DNA of 64,000 nt from Eucommia ulmoides (taxonomy: Eukaryota; Streptophyta; Magnoliopsida; Garryales; Eucommiaceae). Numbering within the stretch: position 1 is the stretch's first letter; every line of letters begins with the position of its first letter. A program made the translations under genes and the position numbers. Where the stretch lies: NCBI GenBank assembly GCA_016647705.1, contig CM028328.1:49957647-50021646 (forward strand). Direction: 5' to 3'. The notes beneath the pieces were generated by a model, which was not told the origin of the DNA, searched no databases, and saw only the letters and a list, made by a program, of their open reading frames with translations. Shown in pieces: positions 59,701 to 64,000 of the stretch.

Positions 59701-62700
59701 AGGAAAAGCATAACATCATTGTAAAGCTGTTGGTCAGATAAAGATTGGTCCAATTCATTGCACATATGTATATATTTATATATATAGTAGAATGGAGAGT
59801 ACAGTAGTGAACGCAACCGAATCACTAGGTTTGATAAAGAGGTTTTGCGAGATCCTTTTGATGACCTATGTTGTGTTGAAGGGATATCTATATAATAGAA
59901 TCCGATCGAAGATTGCATAACGCTGTGGAGGAAAAATCGGATTATTCGGGGGAGGTGGATTGGGTAAAACTCTTAATAGAAATTAGATTTATTAGAAACT
60001 CGAGTTGTATTTCATTGCAACGTGGATAATAGGTGAGCCTTTGAATCAATCCTCCAAGCTTGGTTGAAGGTTCCGTGCTAGACTTAAACCGAACAATAAA
60101 AAATGGCAAGGTTTTAGACAATTTTGTTCCCTTTATACAATGGCAAAGTAAATGAACCTAAGAGAAAGAGAAATACGGGTTTGATCCGATAGCGCAGTTG
60201 AGACAACGACGGGTTCTCTGCCTCTACGGGGATGGAGTGACAAAAGTTTTTAGAATTCAAGCGAAGGTCACGGTGAGACTAGCCATTTATCATTACGATG
60301 GGTGTCAAGCAGAAGTGAATTGATGTATGCGGCTGAGGCATCCTAACAGACCGTTAGACTTGAACCTTGTTCCTATGAGCCATTTCAAATTGGTGTACCT
60401 TCTAGTTTGATCTAGGAAACCACTGAAAATGAATCTGCTACTGAAAGTTACAAATTCGGGCATTTTTTTATGATACTTCATCATTTTTAATCATTTTGCC
60501 CCTTCCCATATTGGGTCAAAGTGCCAATCGATAGCTGAAGAAGTAGGAATAATGGCGCCTGATAGAATATTGTTACCAAAACGTAGAGATCCAGAAAGAG
60601 GTTGATGAATGCCATAATTATCTTTTCGTTGAAATTGTTCGTTTGGAAATTTCCCGTAAAGTTAATCATAGGTTCTTCACTCCATCGAAACAATAGAGCT
60701 GTTATGCTCAATATTAAACTTGTTGTATTATTAAACCTAAATTTTGATTATCTGCAAACTATGGTAGAGCGATTATCTCTGCTAGCTACTGATGCGCAAT
60801 GTTCCGTTCCTTGTCCGGCTCAGGAGTCTTTTTTTCGAGTGGTCGCTGGGGGTTTGGAACCCACGCTAGTCAGAAAGGTCATTCCACTTGGTTAGTGGGG
60901 ACAGTTGAACAAGATCTCATCTTTATATTCAACTTTACTTGGCCGGAGCTGAAAGGTATTATTTAGGGGCACTTACCAAGCAATCCAAAAAAGGCATCAA
61001 AACTACCAATTAAACCAACTACTTTTTCTGTGAACCGAGCAGTCCTTATAATATTTTCATGACTAAAATGCCCATATTTAATGCGCCACTTCATAACATC
61101 ATGTAATCAACTCTCCCTAATGTGGAACTAATTTCGGTAACATGCGATCATAAAAAGTGGAACAAATGCTTGTTTTAATCTCAATCTGAACGTGAAACAC
61201 CAAATTTTTTATACATCAATTATGTGCGAATAATTCTCTTTAAAATGAGTTATCGATCACATTTTTTGGAGTTGTTTATCGTAATGAGTATAAATGTTAT
61301 ATGTAAGATTTATTATTTAGACCATGTAATATGTACTTACGATCGTCTCTATTTAAAATGTAGTATGTTGAATGTAACATCTGAACAAATTGTTGAATTA
61401 TATTTCATGTAAATGTTATGTGTAACATCTTATAGTTCGCGTGACATCAATGTTGAATGTAACATTCGACATTTGATATTAATCTTTTTTTTTTTTTTTT
61501 TGAGTTCTAAATTGGGATACATGTGGATGTTATATATAACATTAACTGTGGTGTTATTCTGTGTGTCCCGTGATTGTTGAATATAATATCCAATATAATA
61601 AAAAACTAAAAAATCTGGAAGTACCATGTCGAATGTAACATGAATGTGAAAATTGAAACTAATAAAAAAAATAGTAAATTTGATAATGTTTTGAAGATCT
61701 TATTTAGACGAATCTAAATATATAATTAGATTGTGAAAAAAATGTGTACAACAATAGTTATTTTAGTTTTAATAAAATGATTGTTAAATATGGCAGGAAA
61801 ATCAAATAAAATGATTTTGTTAAATATGGAAACTCCCAATCCCCATAGATATAGTAAGGGCAAATATGTCAATGGAAAATATGTGGATTTGAATTTGGGG
61901 ACTACACCGTGCAAGTAAAATGTGTTCTAGGAGTTCTTGGTTTATTATCAAATGAGTGGAATTAGTCGGTAATTTGGTGTCTAATTTAGATCTTCCCGGT
62001 AATTTTTCCTATTATTTATGTTGGATGTGTATTGCCCATAAATAAGTCTACTAACCGTATTGTACTGATCGATTTGTGTTGCGTTTAGATATGTATTACC
62101 CCTAAATAAGTCGACTATCAACCTTGTACAGTGTTGCACTGTGTTGTTCATGACATCAGTATATTATGATCCTTCGTAACGCCTGGTACTGAGCCCAGTT
62201 TTTTCCTATCTTCCATAAACCACTACCCTTTTTTTTTTTTTTTTTTTTTTTTTCCCAACAGCAATTTCAAACATTGTTTATTCTTCTTGTGAAAAGTTAG
62301 AACTTGGAACCCTTTTTGTTCTCTGTTCGTTGCTTCAAAATGATGTAAAAATTTGTTTGATTCTTACAATGGCATTATGTGAAAACCTCAAAATCCTTCT
62401 TGACACGAGTTCATATTTCATCCATACTGATCATTATTTCATGTTACCGTTTTGTTCTTGTGAATGAAACATCATCTTTTGCATATTAATTATGAAAGAA
62501 TAGTGATTTCCTATCCAGGAAATTTTTTCTTCCATGATTCACTCGAAACTGTTCTTTGTTAGCTGGTTATTGTGGCAAAATTTCTTCTTGTGTTTTATTA
62601 GCTTCATTCAAGTCAAAGGGTGGTCTATTCTCATTACTACTTTTCTTTTCAATAGTTAGTGTGAACATGGAGAGGCAACTATTGGTTGTACTTGGTGTTG

Positions 62701-64000
62701 ATTATAATTCTGTACGTAATGGTTTTTTATAGGATTATGTTGGGAACAAGCGGTTGGAGCTATCTGGCCAATTATTATCCCTACTTTTTGAGGTAACTCT
62801 TTTTTTAATATATTCGGACGCAAAAGCCTACTTTTGATTTATTTTTTTGTGGATGTATCTTAGACTTGTAAGTTTTTGTAGGATTTGTTCAAGACAATGA
62901 ATGACGAGGCCAGGAAGACCGCTGATCTGAAATTAGCAAAGCCAAGTAGGTCTTTCAGGTTTGACATTTCTCAAGTAAGTTCTCGACACATAACTATCTT
63001 GCTTGAATAAGTCTACTATGAAATCCATTACGAAGTGCATGCATATTGCTACATCACACTGAAGTTCTCAGAGAAAAAACCTCCATCATCATATCTCCTT
63101 GATTTGTCCTTGCCTTTTGTCTCCCTCCCCTTTTCACATCTGGAAGCTTACATGTATATTTTGGGTTTCATTCTGTATTTTAACTTTACTTGTAAGCTTC
63201 ATATTTCCAGTTAATAGGGAAAGATATCATAACTAAAGGCTTAGAAAGATCACTTTCTACTGGCAACTGGGATGTGAAACGTTTCAGAATGCACCGTAAG
63301 GGCATGACACAGGTATATTCTGCTTTACAACTTCGTTTTCGTTGACATAGAATAGATGCCCCCCACCCATGTAAGAAATAACACGGTATAACTTACAGAA
63401 ATTTCGTCTTGTAGGCTGTAGCGAGACTATCATATATCGCAACCTTGGGCTACATGACAAGGATCTTACCACAATTTGAGAAATCAAGGAAAGTTAGTGG
63501 ACCAAGAGCGTTGCAGCCTAGCCAGGTGAGGGATAATAAAGCTAAGTAGTTTATAGCTTGTTTTAATTTGATTCCTTCAGGTTTTTAATATTGCAACCCT
63601 TCTCTATGTTTTGATTTTGTACTTGTGCACTTGCTGCTCAACTTCTATTGCAGTGGGGCATGCTTTGCCCCTGCGACACTCCAGAAGGTGAAGCTTGTGG
63701 ACTGGTGAAAAATTTGGCCCTTATGACTCACGTTACAACTGATGAAGAGGAGGGCCGTATTATTTCTCTGGTATTATTTTTTTCTTTTTCCAATTAAATC
63801 ATTTTTTTGCTCATTATGTACTAGGGGTGTGTCTTTTAAGATGGAAGACCCAGTGGGTAGTAAACCATCTCGTGAAACTAGTAGATGCTTCTAAATGTAC
63901 GCCCTGTTTTGCTATGTTTCAGTATGATATATATATCGAGCGGTTTGGTAGGACTAGATGTGCTATTTGTCTGGACAGAAGTGGAGTTGGAGTTTCCACG
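34666..64000 (+). CDS. NRPC2: DNA-directed RNA polymerase III subunit 2 (RPC2), 5' part, 19 exons in window
   Basis: NRPC2 is the second-largest, catalytic-core subunit of nuclear RNA polymerase III, which makes tRNAs, 5S rRNA and other small RNAs. Exons at 34666-34712, 34792-34873, 35378-35499, 35809-35901, 39726-39801, 39884-39974, 40120-40172, 42546-42610, 45272-45377, 45495-45605, 51870-51929, 55761-55799, 55924-55974, 56080-56178, 62733-62792, 62882-62974, 63211-63312, 63415-63525 and 63654-63770 join to 1,578 bases, 526 codons, with no stop. All introns are GT-AG. Signature segments include [59 protein letters not shown] and [20 protein letters not shown], the Rpb2-family fork-region block. 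The Pol III identity follows from the N terminus and the GMESDQE segment. The start ATG 34,666 has an in-frame TAA 21 bases upstream; ATG 34,690 is a second choice. About 55% of the usual 1,150-1,170 residues lie beyond the window. Confidence 0.95.
34792..34873 (+). CDS. NRPC2: NRPC2 exon 2
   Basis: Encodes [20 protein letters not shown] and LLPEFLK, the conserved RPC2 N-terminal helix region. Acceptor TTTTAG, donor GTAAAT; intron 1 is only 79 bp. Confidence 0.9.
35378..35499 (+). CDS. NRPC2: NRPC2 exon 3
   Basis: Encodes [20 protein letters not shown] and DPSIYLR, the start of the protrusion domain. Acceptor GACAG, donor GTAGAT. Confidence 0.93.
35809..35901 (+). CDS. NRPC2: NRPC2 exon 4
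   Basis: Encodes [10 protein letters not shown] and [11 protein letters not shown], with split codons at both ends. Acceptor TTACAG, donor GTAAGT. Confidence 0.93.
36780..37198. mobile_element. Possible hAT-like non-autonomous element
   Basis: Left end CAAGGCCGATCCTTGGGC and right end (reverse-complemented) CAGGGTTGGAACCCAG recall the CAGGGCCGGCCC ends of common plant hAT-type elements. The inner ends also match loosely (GGC...CTAGGACCTCC versus GGGGGACCCTAAGCG). No 8-bp duplication is visible. Confidence 0.35.
38845..39575 (+). mobile_element. RTE-type LINE 3' fragment
   Basis: Translation gives [19 protein letters not shown] and [11 protein letters not shown], matching the plant RTE reverse transcriptase (KAYDRVPREVLWW...IKDMYEG). 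A jump follows (an internal deletion after ILQGN) to the C-terminal [16 protein letters not shown] and WFGHV-like segments. It ends near 39,573 with the GTTGTTGTTGT repeat that ends RTE elements. Frames are broken. Confidence 0.75.
39726..39801 (+). CDS. NRPC2: NRPC2 exon 5
   Basis: Encodes [20 protein letters not shown] and APQFK. Acceptor TTCAG, donor GTATTT. Confidence 0.93.
39884..39974 (+). CDS. NRPC2: NRPC2 exon 6
   Basis: Encodes [20 protein letters not shown] and DEEELARL, a conserved Rpb2-family block (P-I-M-x-R-S). Acceptor TTGCAG, donor GTAGGG; intron 5 is 82 bp. Confidence 0.95.
40120..40172 (+). CDS. NRPC2: NRPC2 exon 7
   Basis: Encodes [17 protein letters not shown], a strongly conserved polymerase motif. 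Acceptor TTTTAG, donor GTGAAA. Confidence 0.95.
40173..42545 (+). other. NRPC2 intron 7, 2.4 kb
   Basis: GT-AG intron containing a Harbinger-like element at 40,807-41,618. The remaining parts (40,173-40,806 and 41,619-42,545) show no gene, RNA or clear repeat. Confidence 0.85.
40807..41618. mobile_element. Harbinger-like TIR element, 0.8 kb
   Basis: The left end reads GGTGGCGTTTGGTAATC and the reversed right end reads GGCTCATTTGGTAACC, with CTA on both sides (40,804-40,806 and 41,619-41,621), which fits a 3-bp duplication. The inner ends repeat TTCTCATCCCA in inverted order. The interior holds CGTCGTC runs and ATTTCGATTTAGGGTTTGG repeats. ORFs inside are repeat artefacts. No transposase. Confidence 0.55.
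42546..42610 (+). CDS. NRPC2: NRPC2 exon 8
   Basis: Encodes [20 protein letters not shown] then G, continuing the EKV-LLIQEQLS block of the family. Acceptor TTCCAG, donor GTAAGT. Confidence 0.95.
43053..43169 (-). mobile_element. Short LTR (105 bp) with primer-binding site, TRIM-like
   Basis: 43,065-43,169 begins TGTTAGGAGGTTCC and ends GAGATTCTAACA, with 6-bp inverted ends TGTTAG/CTAACA. Directly beside it the minus strand reads TGGTATCAGAGC (43,053-43,064), a perfect initiator tRNA-Met primer site. So it is a 5' LTR on the minus strand. Its small size suggests a TRIM or other short element. The second LTR was not found. Confidence 0.6.
44240..45010 (-). pseudogene. Copia gag-pre-integrase and integrase remnant
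   Basis: From high to low coordinates the minus strand reads [20 protein letters not shown], a pre-integrase zinc-region block. Then VSVRIL, a [12 protein letters not shown] segment split by shifts (SSHTAAKW), and finally [20 protein letters not shown] with LINRMSSS. This is the order of a copia integrase. Many stops are present. Confidence 0.75.
45272..45377 (+). CDS. NRPC2: NRPC2 exon 9
   Basis: Encodes [20 protein letters not shown] and EKEKIYLYL, matching family spacing. Acceptor TTTCAG, donor GTTTGT. Confidence 0.95.
45495..45605 (+). CDS. NRPC2: NRPC2 exon 10
   Basis: Encodes [20 protein letters not shown] and [17 protein letters not shown], a block diagnostic for the Pol III second subunit. 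Acceptor CTACAG, donor GTAAAA. Confidence 0.96.
47800..47960 (+). mobile_element. LINE C-terminal scrap
   Basis: Reads [20 protein letters not shown] with a TVKGS tail, matching the R-P-K-K-T-W-x-E-x-I-R-K-D-L end of plant LINE polyproteins. It is very short and has shifts. Confidence 0.55.
49000..50350 (+). pseudogene. Copia RT fragment, interrupted by Au SINE
   Basis: Before the SINE it reads [15 protein letters not shown] (copia: VKNAFLHGDLxEEVYM). After it: [17 protein letters not shown], then FADNILFI in the place of Y-x-D-D, and LFLGIKVAD (family: YFLGIEVA). This is collinear with a copia RT. Stops and shifts throughout. The right limit is uncertain. Confidence 0.7.
49147..49323 (-). 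mobile_element. Au SINE, minus strand
   Basis: The + strand reads AAAAAAGGGTAGTCCAATGC, GCGAAGGCTCCTGCTA, ACGGGTCTGGAG, GTTTCCA, TTGAACCCGGAACCTTC and ends ACCCAAGGATCACCCTCC. This is the reverse complement of the plant Au SINE, with box B (GGTTCAAATTTTGG-like) and a T-rich 3' tail. A 7-bp AGAGAAG on both sides (near 49,135 and 49,319) may be the target duplication. Confidence 0.75.
50741..50990 (-). mobile_element. L1-type LINE 3' end, minus strand
   Basis: The minus strand reads GGGGCATGCCCCTTTGGTG, then TTTTAATAAAATATTACC and CTTTTGGGAAAAAAAAAAA. An AATAAA just before an A tail and a GC-rich hairpin are typical of plant L1 3' ends. The coding part is not preserved. Confidence 0.6.
51167..51424. 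mobile_element. Stowaway (Tc1/mariner) MITE, 258 bp
   Basis: Begins CTCCCTCCATCCAAATCTATCG and ends TTTGGGACAGAGGGAG, giving inverted CTCCCTC(C/T)(A/G)TCC ends, and is flanked by TA on both sides (51,165-51,166 and 51,425-51,426). Size, ends and TA duplication are those of plant Stowaway elements. Confidence 0.9.
51870..51929 (+). CDS. NRPC2: NRPC2 exon 11
   Basis: Encodes [20 protein letters not shown]. Acceptor CTGCAG, donor GTTTGC. Confidence 0.93.
53287..53430. repeat. Tandem duplication of about 68 bp
   Basis: CTTTAGATTATCTGAAAACT followed by ATTAATAATTTTTC, CTTCTTCTTTAG and ATTATTCGAA occurs twice in a row, with T-rich linkers. Confidence 0.85.
54192..55460 (-). mobile_element. L1-type LINE remnant, minus strand
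   Basis: The + strand T run at 54,192-54,199 is a reversed A tail, preceded on the minus strand by AATAAAGCTCTCC. Upstream, at about 54,350-54,541, the minus strand encodes [20 protein letters not shown], matching the RNase H end of plant L1 elements (H-x-x-R-E-x-N-x-x-A-D). Two further minus-strand open stretches at 54,873-55,127 and 55,162-55,458 may be older parts, but I do not recognise them. Confidence 0.6.
55761..55799 (+). CDS. NRPC2: NRPC2 exon 12
   Basis: Encodes [13 protein letters not shown], a variable linker in the family. Acceptor CTGCAG, donor GTTCCC. The frame and its position between LDFLEGK and [10 protein letters not shown] support it. Confidence 0.88.
55924..55974 (+). 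CDS. NRPC2: NRPC2 exon 13
   Basis: Encodes [17 protein letters not shown]. Acceptor GATAG, donor GTAAGT. Confidence 0.94.
56080..56178 (+). CDS. NRPC2: NRPC2 exon 14
   Basis: Encodes [20 protein letters not shown] and [13 protein letters not shown], a conserved family block. Acceptor GTGAAG (purine-rich, weak), donor GTAACT. Confidence 0.95.
56983..57913. mobile_element. Harbinger-like TIR element, 0.93 kb
   Basis: Left end GGTTGCGTTTGGGTAAGGGA, then TTTG; reversed right end GGTTGTGTTTGGATAGAGGA, then TTTG. TAA lies on both sides (56,980-56,982 and 57,914-57,916), matching the 3-bp TWA duplication of PIF/Harbinger elements. Subterminal AAATCCC/GGGATTT repeats form further inverted pairs. 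The interior has GAAGCAAACGACGACGAAAT repeats and reading frames that are artefacts. No transposase. Confidence 0.7.
58150..58216. mobile_element. Small hairpin MITE or TIR-element relic
   Basis: GGCATGTTTGGTAGGC, then ATAATGGAAT, faces ATTCCATTACCGCCTATC and AAACATGC as an imperfect palindrome of about 65 bp. Confidence 0.5.
59925..59990 (+). pseudogene. atpB: atpB fragment (ATP synthase beta, P-loop)
   Basis: Reads [13 protein letters not shown], preceded by TGTGGAGGAAAAATCGG, as in plastid atpB just before and over the Walker A motif (GGAGVGKT); two residues are changed. Only about 20 codons survive. Confidence 0.6.
60263..60365 (+). pseudogene. Plastid 4.5S rRNA-like sequence (103 nt)
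   Basis: Starts GAAGGTCACGGTGAGAC and ends CCGTTAGACTTGAAC, exactly 103 bases as in plastid 4.5S rRNA, with about ten differences. The preceding 23S-4.5S spacer (GGGTTCTCTGCCTCTACGGG near 60,209) is also plastid-like. Substitutions show it is a non-functional nuclear copy. Confidence 0.75.
60494..60612 (-). pseudogene. psbA: psbA-like fragment
   Basis: The minus strand reads [20 protein letters not shown] followed by SAI and HFDPIWEGA. Plastid psbA has a closely similar [19 protein letters not shown]...PIWEA block. About 40 codons remain. Confidence 0.6.
60613..60720 (-). pseudogene. ndhB: ndhB-like fragment
   Basis: The minus strand reads [20 protein letters not shown] and QTNNFNEK, matching plastid NdhB ([25 protein letters not shown]). 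It joins the psbA-like piece directly, so the junction is a rearrangement. Confidence 0.65.
62733..62792 (+). CDS. NRPC2: NRPC2 exon 15
   Basis: Encodes [20 protein letters not shown], the lobe/fork entry block of the family. Acceptor TTATAG, donor GTAACT. Confidence 0.96.
62882..62974 (+). CDS. NRPC2: NRPC2 exon 16
   Basis: Encodes [20 protein letters not shown] and [11 protein letters not shown]. Acceptor TTGTAG, donor GTAAGT; intron 15 is 89 bp. Confidence 0.95.
63211..63312 (+). CDS. NRPC2: NRPC2 exon 17
   Basis: Encodes [20 protein letters not shown] and MHRKGMTQ, a hallmark of the subunit. Acceptor TTCCAG, donor GTATAT. Confidence 0.97.
63415..63525 (+). CDS. NRPC2: NRPC2 exon 18
   Basis: Encodes [20 protein letters not shown] and [17 protein letters not shown], the conserved fork-loop region. 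Acceptor TTGTAG, donor GTGAGG. Confidence 0.97.
63654..63770 (+). CDS. NRPC2: NRPC2 exon 19 (last in window)
   Basis: Encodes [20 protein letters not shown] followed by [16 protein letters not shown]. The C-D-T-P-E-G block is shared by all multisubunit RNA polymerase second-largest subunits. Donor GTATTA. No next exon is credible before 64,000. Confidence 0.97.

Larger units (their letters stand above)
59925..60720. other. Nuclear-integrated plastid DNA mosaic (NUPT)
   Basis: Four plastid-like pieces lie within 0.8 kb: an atpB segment, the 23S-4.5S spacer with 4.5S rRNA, a psbA-like segment and an ndhB-like segment. In a plastid genome these genes are tens of kilobases apart, so the block is rearranged. 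It is diverged and broken and sits inside an NRPC2 intron. It may have arrived through mitochondrial DNA that already carried plastid pieces. Confidence 0.7.
56179..62732 (+). other. NRPC2 intron 14, 6.6 kb, with MITEs and organelle DNA
   Basis: The longest intron in view, GT-AG. It holds a Harbinger-like element (56,983-57,913), a small hairpin MITE (58,150-58,216), a plastid-derived mosaic (59,925-60,720) and T-rich sequence, including a T run at 62,230-62,253. No genes were seen in 58,220-59,900 or 60,960-62,700. Confidence 0.85.

Noticed and set aside
60263..60365. A working 4.5S rRNA gene
   Set aside because: Substituted, detached from a full rRNA operon and located in a nuclear intron.
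63921..64000. A twentieth NRPC2 exon after TTTCAG at 63,921
   Set aside because: The translation in each frame does not continue the conserved family sequence expected after exon 19.

Overview
The window is nuclear DNA of a flowering plant, very probably a eudicot. It is AT-rich, has GT-AG introns, and carries plant-type Ty1/copia, Ty3/gypsy, L1 and RTE LINE, Au-SINE, Stowaway, Harbinger-like and Mutator-like (MULE) sequences, an endogenous caulimovirid and old plastid DNA. The species cannot be fixed from the sequence. The only gene that looks functional is the 5' half of the gene for the second-largest subunit of RNA polymerase III (NRPC2/RPC2) on the + strand. Nineteen coding exons between 34,666 and 63,770 join in one frame to give exactly 526 codons, and the gene runs off the right edge.

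Left part (1-10,600). The tail of a Ty3/gypsy polyprotein and its 3' region open the window. A worn Ty1/copia element (about 791-7,954, minus strand) follows and is split by a solo LTR (4,254-6,612) with a perfect 5-bp target duplication. Two tRNA-derived SINEs lie back to back at 8,851-9,196. The rest is AT-rich DNA without genes.

Middle part (10,600-31,350). An AT-rich repeat block, possibly an old Helitron, is interrupted by a 19.4-kb MULE/foldback-like element (11,019-30,427). This element has related inverted ends and a 9-bp duplication, TTCTTTAAT. Its long arms consist of tandem subrepeats, forward on the left and reverse-complemented on the right. Inside it are a 4.4-kb broken copy of a caulimovirid genome (14,949-19,390), a 2.05-kb LTR-like insert with its own target duplication (22,737-24,789), and possible Ulp1-protease and plant-mobile-domain remnants. 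A paralogous copy of the element end at about 26.58-26.85 kb still has the uninterrupted site where the virus inserted.

Right part (31,350-64,000). A GC-rich repetitive, LTR-like block and a pyrimidine-rich leader precede NRPC2. A DnaJ/HSP40 fragment lies just upstream of the start codon. Short exons alternate with introns from 79 bp to 6.55 kb. The long introns hold RTE and L1 pieces, copia pieces with an Au SINE inside one of them, a Stowaway MITE, two Harbinger-like elements, and a rearranged block of plastid DNA (atpB, 4.5S rRNA, psbA- and ndhB-like). All exon frames and splice sites are kept despite this load.

No functional tRNA, rRNA or CRISPR array was found. The most unusual structures are the nested MULE with its viral passenger and internal empty site, the 230-bp inverted repeat beside the viral primer-binding site, and the organelle mosaic inside an NRPC2 intron.
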